The notes beneath the pieces were generated by a model, which saw only the letters and a list, made by a program, of their open reading frames with translations, ran no database searches and was not told the origin of the DNA. Shown here one piece after another: positions 1 through 5,669 of a stretch of DNA of 7,372 nucleotides; within the stretch, counting starts at the first letter, position 1, and every line of letters begins with the position of its first letter. Origin of the DNA: Acidimicrobiia bacterium. Its GTDB lineage: Bacteria > Actinomycetota > Acidimicrobiia > Acidimicrobiales > Ilumatobacteraceae. The position numbers and the translations under genes were made by a program. The stretch spans positions 1-7,372 of the forward strand of contig JACDHN010000130.1 of NCBI GenBank assembly GCA_013821025.1. The letters run 5' to 3'.

Positions 1-8
1 GGCCAATA

Positions 9-977
9 CTACGTGACACGGCGGGCGGTCTCTACGAGGTTGATCTCGTAGAGCACCTCGTCGAGGGCATCGGCGGCGCTGATCGCCGAGAACTGCTGGG
101 GGTGCTCTGGCGTGCAGCAACTCGGCACCGGTGACAGCACGGTCCACGGACGCGGATGGCAGAACTGCACGACGCTGTAGCGCTCACCCTCGTATCCGGC
201 GGCTGCGACCACCCGATGCCAGCCGACGGGGATCACACCGTTGGTCAGGCGCTCCAACATGATCCCGGTGTTGATGATGACCTGTCCCTCTGGCGCCACG
301 GCGTCAACCCAGCCGTCGTCGACCTTGACCTGCAGACCGGGCGCCGTGGACCGGGGAAGGGCAGTGATCAGGTTGATGTCTCCGTGCTGAGCCGCCCATT
401 CGTGGCCCTCGGTCGGCAACTCCCCCATGCTCGGGTAGCGGATAGCCCTGGTGAGCGTTGGTCCGTCCTTCACCATGTCGTCGAAGAACGACTCGTGACA
501 ACCGATCCCCTCGGCGATCACGCGCAAGAAGCGCCGCTGCAGGTCGGCGATCGAGTCGTGGAACTGGTACAGCACCTTTGTGATGCCCGGCACCACCTCT
601 TCTGGCATCACCTGGTCGGGATAGGCGCCGGGGAACCTGCGCTTGAGTGGGTGACCTGGCTCGATCGGCGATGCCCAGTTGAGCATCTCCTTCCAGTCGG
701 GCTTGTCGCTCGAGGCAGCGGTCTCGACGAGCAGGCCCGTGTAGCCGGTCTGGCCGTTGGAGCCGGGCGCGGCGAACTTGACCTTCAGGTCGGCGTCGAG
801 GTTGAAGAACTCGACGAGCATGCCGTACGCCGTGTCGATCAGGTCTTCTGGTACGTCGTGGCGGGTGTACACGAACCCGGTCGTCAAACTGTGCCTGACA
901 CCATCGACGACAGCGCGCCGCTGGTCGGCGTCGCCACGCTCGAACGCCAACAGATCGACATCAAGGATCTCGTTCAT
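9..977 (-). CDS. Isopenicillin N synthase-like 2-oxoglutarate/Fe(II) dioxygenase
   Basis: This 322-residue protein looks like a soluble non-haem iron oxygenase of the IPNS/2OG-Fe(II) superfamily. The iron triad is visible as H198-x-D200 (in AAQHGDINLITALP) and H254 (GWHRVV). R266-x-S268 (RYSVVQF) matches the RxS motif that holds the 2-oxoglutarate carboxylate. The N-terminal third fits the DIOX_N region, with TGFVYTRHDVP near residues 33-42. The length is usual for the family. The ATG start directly follows GGAAAG and lies 6 bases after a TAGGTT box, so the mRNA is probably leaderless or nearly so. The gene is divergent from ung with 39 bases between the starts. The substrate cannot be told from sequence: family members oxidise small acids, flavonoids, gibberellins or peptides. 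A link to the aromatic catabolic genes further right is possible but unproven. The family call is firm; the substrate is unknown. Confidence 0.9.
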   Translation of the reverse strand: MNEILDVDLLAFERGDADQRRAVVDGVRHSLTTGFVYTRHDVPEDLIDTAYGMLVEFFNLDADLKVKFAAPGSNGQTGYTGLLVETAASSDKPDWKEMLNWASPIEPGHPLKRRFPGAYPDQVMPEEVVPGITKVLYQFHDSIADLQRRFLRVIAEGIGCHESFFDDMVKDGPTLTRAIRYPSMGELPTEGHEWAAQHGDINLITALPRSTAPGLQVKVDDGWVDAVAPEGQVIINTGIMLERLTNGVIPVGWHRVVAAAGYEGERYSVVQFCHPRPWTVLSPVPSCCTPEHPQQFSAISAADALDEVLYEINLVETARRVT

Positions 978-983
978 CTTTCC

Positions 984-989
984 AACCTA
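984..989 (-). promoter_or_regulatory. Putative -10 box of the 2OG oxygenase gene, leaderless type
   Basis: Read on the minus strand, TAGGTT is followed by the six bases GGAAAG and then the ATG at 977. This is the spacing expected if transcription starts at or next to the start codon, as is common in actinobacteria with TANNNT -10 elements. No convincing -35 hexamer is seen 16-18 bases upstream. GGAAAG also resembles a weak Shine-Dalgarno sequence, so a short leader cannot be excluded. Confidence 0.45.
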
Positions 990-1016
990 CCGAACGCCTC
1001 TGAGAGACTCCGTCGG

Positions 1017-1679
1017 ATGCCGAAGACGGATTGGAACCCGATCCTGCGCGCCGAGTTCGACAAGCCGTACTGGGAGCCGCTGCAGCGGTTCGTCGCCGAG
1101 GAACGGACCCGGCACGTCGTGTACCCGCCGACCGATGAGGTGTTCGCCGCCCTCCATCTCACTCCGTATGCGGACATCCGGGTGCTGATCCTGGGCCAGG
1201 ACCCGTACCACGGACCCCGCCAGGCCCACGGGCTGTGCTTTTCGGTGCGTCGAGGGGTGCGCCAACCGCCGTCGCTGGTGAACATCTACGCCGAGCTGCA
1301 TGCCGACCTCGGCATCGAGCCTGCAGATCACGGCAATCTCGACGCCTGGGCCCGACAGGGAGTGCTGCTGCTCAACACCACGCTCACGGTGCGCGCTGGC
1401 CAGGCCGGTTCCCACCACGGCAAGGGGTGGGAGGACTTCACCGATCGGGTGATCGCCGCCGTCAACGACAAGGCCGACCGCGTCGTGTTCCTCCTGTGGG
1501 GTTCGAAGGCCCGTGCCAAGGTCGCCCTCGTCGATCGCTCCCGGCACGTGATCATCGAGTCCGCCCACCCCTCTCCGTTGTCGGCTCACAACGGGTTCCT
1601 CGGCTCCCGTCCCTTCGGCCGGACGAATGCAGCGCTGGTCGAGGCCGGGCGCGAACCCATCGACTGGAGGTTGTCGTGA
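1017..1679 (+). CDS. ung: Uracil-DNA glycosylase, family 1 (UNG)
   Basis: UNG removes uracil from DNA as the first step of base excision repair. The 220-residue product carries the whole family 1 signature: GQDPYHGPRQAHG at residues 60-72 with catalytic Asp62, and the DNA-intercalation loop HPSPLSAHNGF at 184-194 with His184. LLLNTTLTVRAG at 117-128 (uracil-recognition Asn region) and the C-terminal PIDWRLS are also typical. The length matches bacterial UNG. The reading frame stays open far upstream, but that part is antisense to the oxygenase gene. The ATG at 1017 (MPKTDWNPIL) gives the usual N-terminus, with a weak purine-rich GAGAG at 1002-1006 as ribosome site. It is divergent from the oxygenase, ends 40 bases before the next gene, and is probably a housekeeping gene unrelated to the catabolic operons. 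Confidence 0.97.
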   Translation: MPKTDWNPILRAEFDKPYWEPLQRFVAEERTRHVVYPPTDEVFAALHLTPYADIRVLILGQDPYHGPRQAHGLCFSVRRGVRQPPSLVNIYAELHADLGIEPADHGNLDAWARQGVLLLNTTLTVRAGQAGSHHGKGWEDFTDRVIAAVNDKADRVVFLLWGSKARAKVALVDRSRHVIIESAHPSPLSAHNGFLGSRPFGRTNAALVEAGREPIDWRLS

Positions 1680-1704
1680 CTCGCCCCGGAGCGAACGGCG
1701 TCAC
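1676..1704 (+). terminator. Weak stem-loop at the end of ung
   Basis: GTGA (1676-1679) pairs with TCAC (1701-1704) and CGCC (1682-1685) with GGCG (1697-1700), with a two-base bulge and an 11-base loop. It starts at the ung stop codon, so it could end ung transcription. No T-tract follows, and the right arm runs into the promoter of the next gene, so an operator or a chance fold is also possible. Confidence 0.3.
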
Positions 1705-1714
1705 GTCTAACGTG
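1702..1714 (+). promoter_or_regulatory. Candidate operator CACGT-CTA-ACGTG at the FAH-family gene promoter
   Basis: This is a perfect 5-base inverted repeat with a 3-base spacer, placed over the -10 box of the FAH-hpaE operon. A repressor bound here would block RNA polymerase. With the following bases it forms ACGTCT-AAC-GTGCGAGA (1703-1719), whose two parts recur in the control region of the convergent operon at 6525-6538. Regulation by the local MarR protein is an inference. Confidence 0.4.
1708..1713 (+). promoter_or_regulatory. Putative -10 box of the FAH-hpaE operon, leaderless type
   Basis: TAACGT fits the actinobacterial TANNNT -10 consensus. It is followed by exactly six bases (GCGAGA) and the ATG at 1720, so the transcript would start at or beside the start codon. 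GCGAGA is a poor Shine-Dalgarno sequence, which fits leaderless initiation. No clear -35 element is present. Confidence 0.5.
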
Positions 1715-1719
1715 CGAGA

Positions 1720-2676
1720 ATGGCCGAGACGCGGCGGATCTTGCTCGACGGGTATCCAGCGGAGATGGTGCGCGACGGTGACGAGCTGGTGGCCGGCGAC
1801 GGTCGCCGAGTGATGATCGACGCGGCCAGGCACCTGCCACCCGTAGAGCCGACGAAGATCGTGTGCGTTCACCTGAACTACAAGAGCCGGGTCGCCGAGT
1901 TCATGACGAAGCTCCCCCCGGCACCCACGTACTTCCACAAACCGATCACGGCGCTCAACTCCCACGACGCCGACGTGGTGCGGCCCGAGGGGTGCAGATG
2001 GCTGAACTACGAAGGTGAGATCGCCATCGTGATCGGACGCACGTGCCGCAACATCGCTCCTGGCGACGCCGGCGCCTACATCGCCGGCTACTCCGTGGCC
2101 AACGACTACGGGTTGCACGACTTCCGAGACACCGACGCCGGCTCGATGTTGCGTGTCAAGGGGTCCGACACGCTGTGCCCCATCGGCCCGGGCCTCGTGA
2201 CCGACTGGGACTTCCACGGCAAGCGCATCCGCACGCTCGTCAATGGTGACGTCCGCCAGGACGGCAGCACCGACGAAATGGAGTGGGACATGCACTACCT
2301 GGTAGCCGACATCGCCCGCACCATCACTCTCGTGCCAGGCGACGTGCTGCTGTCGGGCACGCCGGCGAACTCCCGACCGGTCGAGCCTGGCGACATCGTG
2401 ACGGTGGAGGTCGAGGGACTCGGCGCGCTCTCTAACCGCATCGTCGCCGGCCCGACGCCCATCCGCACAGATGTCGGCGCCCAACCAACCGAGTCCGAAG
2501 AGGTTCGCTCCACCGCCCTCGGCGGCGACTGGGAGCACCGCGGCGAGCGGGCCCCGGAAGGACCAGGCGGGAAGCATTACAAGCATGATGCGGCCGGCGA
2601 AGCGCCTGGAGGCGCCGCCGTGCCGGACCGGGGCTCCAGCTCTGAACGACGCGATCCATCGCGTGAGGAGCGATGA
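1720..2676 (+). CDS. Fumarylacetoacetate hydrolase family protein, HpaG/HpcE-like isomerase/decarboxylase
   Basis: Members of this family act on oxo-acid products of ring cleavage; the HpaG/HpcE branch decarboxylates and isomerises the homoprotocatechuate-pathway intermediate OPET/HHDD. The FAH fold is seen from about residue 45 to 242: IVCVHLNYKSRVAEF, YFHKP at 71-75, NYEGEIAIVIG at 96-106 with metal ligands E98 and E100, ANDYGLHDF with D129, LRVKGSDTLCPIGP at 144-157, LVNGDVRQDGST at 173-184, and PGDVLLSGTP at 206-215. NDY...LRVK..D and the VNG stretch resemble the HpaG C-terminal half. It is a single FAH domain, unlike the two-domain enterobacterial protein. A tail of about 75 residues follows, its last 40 low in complexity. 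The stop overlaps the hpaE start as ATGA, so the two are probably translationally coupled. The exact reaction is inferred from context; a general acylpyruvase or hydratase-like role is possible. Confidence 0.85.
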   Translation: MAETRRILLDGYPAEMVRDGDELVAGDGRRVMIDAARHLPPVEPTKIVCVHLNYKSRVAEFMTKLPPAPTYFHKPITALNSHDADVVRPEGCRWLNYEGEIAIVIGRTCRNIAPGDAGAYIAGYSVANDYGLHDFRDTDAGSMLRVKGSDTLCPIGPGLVTDWDFHGKRIRTLVNGDVRQDGSTDEMEWDMHYLVADIARTITLVPGDVLLSGTPANSRPVEPGDIVTVEVEGLGALSNRIVAGPTPIRTDVGAQPTESEEVRSTALGGDWEHRGERAPEGPGGKHYKHDAAGEAPGGAAVPDRGSSSERRDPSREER

Positions 2677-4139
2677 ACTCGGCGACTCCGCGGGTGATCG
2701 TGGAGGGCGTGGCGGTCAGTCCCGACCACTTGATCGGCGGCGCGCGAGTCTCGTCGGCCACCACGTTCGAGGACCGCTCGCCACTCGACTGGTCGTGGAA
2801 GCTCGCCGACGTGGCCCGCGGCGACGCCGGCACCGCAGATGCCGCCGTCACGGCGGCCGACGACGCCTTCCCGGGCTGGGCCGACCTCGCGCCGTCCGGT
2901 CGCGCCGAGCACCTGCACAGGCTCGCCGACCTGATCGACGCTCACAACGACGAGATCGCCATCGTCGAGACCGTCGACATGGGCATGCTCCTCGAGTCGA
3001 TGCGCCAGCGACTCGTGGCCCGCGGCGCCATCAACTTCCGCACGTACGCCGACCTGGCAGCGACGTACGAGGAGCGCCATTGGACGTCCAAGGGCACGAC
3101 CAACACGGTTCAGCGGATGCCTGCCGGTCCGGCCGTGATCGTCACACCTTGGAACGCCCCGTTCATGCTCTCGACTTGGAAGGTGGCCCCGGCCCTCGCC
3201 GCCGGCAACACCGTCGTCCTCAAGCCCGCCGAGTGGTCGCCGTTGTCGTGCTCGCTGCTCGCCGATCTCACCGTGGAGGCTGGCTTCCCGCCCGGCGTTT
3301 TCAACCTCGTGCAGGGCATCGGTGAGGAGGTCGGACCACCGCTCGTCGGCGATCCTCGCGTGAAGCGCATCAGCTTCACGGGCTCACCGGAGACGGCCCG
3401 ACACATCGGGCGGTCGGCTGCCGAGAACATCGTTCCGTTCACGGCCGAGCTCGGCGGCAAGGGCCCGTTGATCGTGTTCGCCGACGCCGATCTCGACGCC
3501 GCCGCCCGGAAGGCCGCCGGCCAGTACGACGACTCGGGCCAGGTGTGCCTGGCCGGTACGCGCATCCTCGTCCAGTCGTCCGTTCACGATGAGTTCGTGA
3601 AGACGTTCCACCAGCACATCGACGCCCACGTGCTAGGCGACAGCCGAGACCCAGCAACCACCATCGCCCCCATGATCCACCCTGACCACGTCGCCCGCGT
3701 CGAAGGGTTCATCGAGCGGGCGCTGGCGAACGGCGACACCATCGTGCGTGGGGGCCATCGCATCGACGACACATTGCACATCGAGCCGACGTTGATCGAA
3801 CCGGCGTCCAACGACAGCGAAGTCGTTCAGCACGAGGTGTTCGGACCCGTGCTCACGCTTCAGAGGTTCGCCGACGAGGACGAGGCGGTTGAGTTGGCCA
3901 ACTCAACCGCCTACGGCCTGTCGGCCATCGTCTACACGTCGTCACAGGAACGCGCCCAGCGCGTCGGCCGCGCCCTGCGGACCGGCATCGTGTGGGTCAA
4001 CACGTTCTTGGTGCGCGATTTGACGGCACCGTTCGGCGGCGTCGGGATCTCTGGCATCGGTCGCGAAGGCGGCGACTACGCCCTCGACTTCCACAGCGAC
4101 CTCAAGACCCTCCAGATCCTCGAGGGCTCGACGTCGTAG
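2673..4139 (+). CDS. hpaE: 5-carboxymethyl-2-hydroxymuconate semialdehyde dehydrogenase (aldehyde dehydrogenase family)
   Basis: The protein would oxidise the semialdehyde made by homoprotocatechuate ring cleavage, using NAD+, in the cytoplasm. At 488 residues it is the normal length for this family. Visible motifs are TPWNAPF (158-164, oxyanion Asn161), VVLKPAEWSP (181-190), the cofactor-site FTGSPETARHIG (235-246), general base Glu259 in FTAELGGKGP, nucleophile Cys292 in SGQVCLAGTR, EVFGPVLTLQRF (388-399), and the C-terminal VRDLTAPFGGVGISGIGREGG (447-467). The VRDL..PFGGV..SGIGREGG..A.DF pattern is what separates HpaE-type enzymes from general aldehyde dehydrogenases. The ATG lies in an ATGA overlap with the FAH gene stop, behind GAGGAG at 2665-2670. 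A neighbouring hpaD supports the assignment. Codons 404-414 contain a perfect 30-bp palindrome. A related hydroxymuconic semialdehyde substrate cannot be excluded. Confidence 0.88.
   Translation: MNSATPRVIVEGVAVSPDHLIGGARVSSATTFEDRSPLDWSWKLADVARGDAGTADAAVTAADDAFPGWADLAPSGRAEHLHRLADLIDAHNDEIAIVETVDMGMLLESMRQRLVARGAINFRTYADLAATYEERHWTSKGTTNTVQRMPAGPAVIVTPWNAPFMLSTWKVAPALAAGNTVVLKPAEWSPLSCSLLADLTVEAGFPPGVFNLVQGIGEEVGPPLVGDPRVKRISFTGSPETARHIGRSAAENIVPFTAELGGKGPLIVFADADLDAAARKAAGQYDDSGQVCLAGTRILVQSSVHDEFVKTFHQHIDAHVLGDSRDPATTIAPMIHPDHVARVEGFIERALANGDTIVRGGHRIDDTLHIEPTLIEPASNDSEVVQHEVFGPVLTLQRFADEDEAVELANSTAYGLSAIVYTSSQERAQRVGRALRTGIVWVNTFLVRDLTAPFGGVGISGIGREGGDYALDFHSDLKTLQILEGSTS
3883..3912 (+). 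repeat. Perfect 30-bp palindrome inside hpaE
   Basis: The left arm AGGCGGTTGAGTTGG (3883-3897) is followed with no spacer by its exact reverse complement CCAACTCAACCGCCT (3898-3912). The bases just outside (G3882, A3913) do not pair. It encodes E404 to Y414, EAVELANSTAY, which still fits the aldehyde dehydrogenase consensus before YGLSA. GTT, TTG and TCA codons in the arms are less GC-rich than most nearby codons. The role is unknown: a protein-binding site, an RNA hairpin, or the product of template-switch repair. Confidence 0.95.
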
Positions 4140-4147
4140 CCGGCACT

Positions 4148-4196
4148 GTTCTGGGCGTCGATCTTTCCAGGGGCCGCGAAGATTGGCACCCAGAAC
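4148..4196 (+). terminator. Long hairpin between convergent operons, with a competing alternative stem
   Basis: GTTCTGGG (4148-4155) pairs perfectly with CCCAGAAC (4189-4196). After one C/A mismatch the stem continues inward through 4157-4166 and 4178-4187, including ATCTT/AAGAT, with some G-U pairs in the plus-strand RNA. The left arm can instead form a perfect 9-base stem of TCTGGGCGT (4150-4158) with ACGCCCAGA (4214-4222). The position between convergent stops at 4139 and 4239 suggests a bidirectional terminator. There is no T-tract, so Rho-dependent ending or RNA end protection is also possible. The G-U pairs make the extended stem better in the plus-strand transcript than in the minus one. 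Confidence 0.55.
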
Positions 4197-4238
4197 CCGT
4201 CGCGGAACGAATCACGCCCAGACCGGTCGTGGGTCGGG

Positions 4239-5093
4239 TCAGATGTCGAACCACATGTGGATCTGGCCGGTACCGATCGAGTTCTCGTAGTCGCTATAGG
4301 GGATGCCCGGCGCACGGCAGTCCCGACCACCGACGGCAGCCACCATCATCAGGTAGTGGCCGAACATGGCCTCTGGCTTGTACCGCAGATACTCGGGCAT
4401 GGTGTCGATCACCCGGGCATGGTCGCCGGACCGGAACCAGTCGATGCGTCGGTGATCGGCGTCGCGGGCCTCGGCGGTACGGATGTGCGCCGGGTTGCTG
4501 GCTTCATGGGCTCGGAGCTCCTTCAGCTTCCAGAACGTGTGGCTCATCGCCCCACTTGCCAGCAGCACGACTCGACGATCGCCGGCGGCGATCGCCTGGC
4601 CGATGGCGGCACCGGCGAGCAGAAAGTCATCGGGCTCGCCGGTCTGGGGAATGCTCACGCTGACCCAACGCTCGTCGCCTTGGAGGAACGGCAGCAGGTT
4701 CACCGTTGGGTAGTGGATCGGCAGGTACGGATCGTCGATCGCCGTCATCCACGAACCGGCGGCGGTCACCTCGTCGGCCATCGCCATGGCCAGCTCGGGA
4801 TCGCCGGGGAAGTCGTACGGCATCTGGCACATCCCGCGTGGCAGTTCGTCAGACGTATACCTCCCCGACCGTCGCTCGTGCGCCGACACCACGAACTCCA
4901 CCGTCGTGGCCCAGTGGGCGTCGAATACGACGAACGTGTCGGCGGCCAACGGATCGAGGCGTTCAGCCTTCATCTGGTGCAAGCCGGGTACCAACGAGAT
5001 CTCCTCGCCCTGGTTCAACTCCTTGCGCGTGGCCTCTGGGAGCACCATCGTGGGGACGTGCGCCACCAGCGCCGCACCGACGACCTCACCCAT
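4239..5093 (-). CDS. hpaD: 3,4-dihydroxyphenylacetate (homoprotocatechuate) 2,3-dioxygenase, class III extradiol type
   Basis: This enzyme opens the ring of homoprotocatechuate to 5-carboxymethyl-2-hydroxymuconate semialdehyde, the substrate of the HpaE protein encoded convergently. It belongs to the LigB-type class III extradiol dioxygenases. With the chosen start the protein has 284 residues. Landmarks are AHVPTM with iron ligand His12, FDAHW with His60, YTSDELPRGM (79-88), ASGAMSHTF with His185 as likely catalytic acid/base, MPEYLRY (232-238) and the C-terminal GTGQIHMWF. The third iron ligand is probably Glu270 before GTGQ. The ATG at 5093 is preferred over a GTG at 5102: it puts the first histidine at position 12, as in E. 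coli HpaD as I recall it, and AGGTGAG sits 4 bases upstream. It is the last gene of the minus-strand operon, 12 bases after the marR stop. Confidence 0.9.
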   Translation of the reverse strand: MGEVVGAALVAHVPTMVLPEATRKELNQGEEISLVPGLHQMKAERLDPLAADTFVVFDAHWATTVEFVVSAHERRSGRYTSDELPRGMCQMPYDFPGDPELAMAMADEVTAAGSWMTAIDDPYLPIHYPTVNLLPFLQGDERWVSVSIPQTGEPDDFLLAGAAIGQAIAAGDRRVVLLASGAMSHTFWKLKELRAHEASNPAHIRTAEARDADHRRIDWFRSGDHARVIDTMPEYLRYKPEAMFGHYLMMVAAVGGRDCRAPGIPYSDYENSIGTGQIHMWFDI

Positions 5094-5097
5094 CCCA

Positions 5098-5104
5098 CTC
5101 ACCT
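5098..5104 (-). promoter_or_regulatory. Ribosome binding site of hpaD
   Basis: AGGTGAG on the minus strand lies 4 bases before the ATG at 5093 and overlaps an alternative GTG start at 5102. It decides the start in favour of the ATG and sits just past the marR stop codon, which suggests coupled translation. Confidence 0.6.
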
Positions 5105-5105
5105 A

Positions 5106-5669
5106 TCACGTCTGCCTCACCGTGCTCGTCGCCGTGCTCGTCACATCTGCGTCGAGTTGACGCAGCACCTCTCGTAACAGGCGCGCCAACTGATCACGCT
5201 CGGATCCGTCCAATCGTGCCACCATCTCGGACTCCTGCTCGTTGACTGCCGGGAACACCCGCTGCATGAGTGTGTCCGCCTCACTCGTGACCGACACCAT
5301 CACCATGCGCCGGTCGCTGTCGAGCCGGCGCCGGCTGACGAGCCGGCGCCCCTCTAGCGTCGACAGCACACCGGTCAGTGTGCCTTTCGTGATGCCCGAC
5401 TCGGCGGCGACTTGGCGGAACTCCTGCTCGCCCCAGATCCACAGCACCCAGAGCACTGTGAACGCCGTGAAGGAGAGCCGATCGGTGCCCAACACGCGCC
5501 GCTCGAACACAGAACGTGCGGCGCTGGCGATCCGGAACACGTTGGCGATCACGGCCGTAGCCGGGAAGTCGATGTCGAGTGGCGGATTGGTGAGCGCCAG
5601 GCGCGCCCGCACGTCGTGCTCGGCGTTGATCAGCCCGTCGTGGTCGGTGGGAGTCAGTCGCCCGGCCAT
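5106..5669 (-). CDS. MarR family transcriptional regulator
   Basis: This 187-residue protein has the MarR winged-helix core. Helix LSFTAFTVLWVLWIWG (65-80) leads into the helix-turn-helix FRQVAAESGITKGTLTGVLS (about 84-103). TLEGRRLVSRRR and the wing DSDRRMVMVSVT (117-128) carry the usual D..RR signature. Flanking helices provide the dimer interface. The N-terminal extension of about 35 residues is slightly long. Family members usually repress nearby catabolic operons and release DNA on binding an aromatic acid; HpaR/HpcR is the MarR-type regulator of homoprotocatechuate pathways. A similar role here is inferred from its place between the amidotransferase and hpaD. The start overlaps the preceding gene by 16 bases, with GGAG at 5676-5679 five bases... 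upstream of the ATG. The wing-coding DNA contains a 12-base direct repeat and a 14-base palindrome. Confidence 0.9.
   Translation of the reverse strand: MAGRLTPTDHDGLINAEHDVRARLALTNPPLDIDFPATAVIANVFRIASAARSVFERRVLGTDRLSFTAFTVLWVLWIWGEQEFRQVAAESGITKGTLTGVLSTLEGRRLVSRRRLDSDRRMVMVSVTSEADTLMQRVFPAVNEQESEMVARLDGSERDQLARLLREVLRQLDADVTSTATSTVRQT
5321..5350 (+). repeat. 12-base direct repeat and 14-base palindrome in the marR wing region
   Basis: CGAGCCGGCGCC occurs at 5321-5332 and again at 5339-5350, an 18-base (six-codon) period. AGCCGGCGCCGGCT at 5323-5336 is a perfect palindrome. On the minus strand this encodes GRRLVSRRRLDSD, so the protein shows RRLVSR then RRLDSD. The wing keeps the family's normal length, so there is no net insertion. 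GC-rich coding DNA makes such repeats easier by chance. Confidence 0.6.

Noticed and set aside
156..1016. Long in-frame N-terminal extension of the uracil-DNA glycosylase
   Set aside because: This part is antisense to the clearly coding oxygenase gene and has no UNG similarity. Normal UNG length begins at the ATG at 1017.
1552..2586. 344-residue minus-strand open frame opposite ung and the FAH-family gene
   Set aside because: It crosses two well-supported plus-strand genes, is Val/Arg/His-rich with no recognisable motif, and is a typical high-GC shadow.
2598..2616. GCGCC/GGCGC hairpin near the end of the FAH-family gene as a terminator
   Set aside because: It lies inside coding sequence upstream of a coupled gene and has no T-tract. 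Such short GC stems are common in this base composition.
2471..3325. 284-residue plus-strand open frame overlapping the FAH-family gene and hpaE
   Set aside because: It is extremely Arg-rich and out of frame with both conserved proteins. I considered it as a frameshifted FAH C-terminus, but no family sequence is recognisable in it.
4257..5177. 306-residue plus-strand open frame opposite hpaD
   Set aside because: It is the antisense shadow of hpaD, which has full extradiol dioxygenase motifs.
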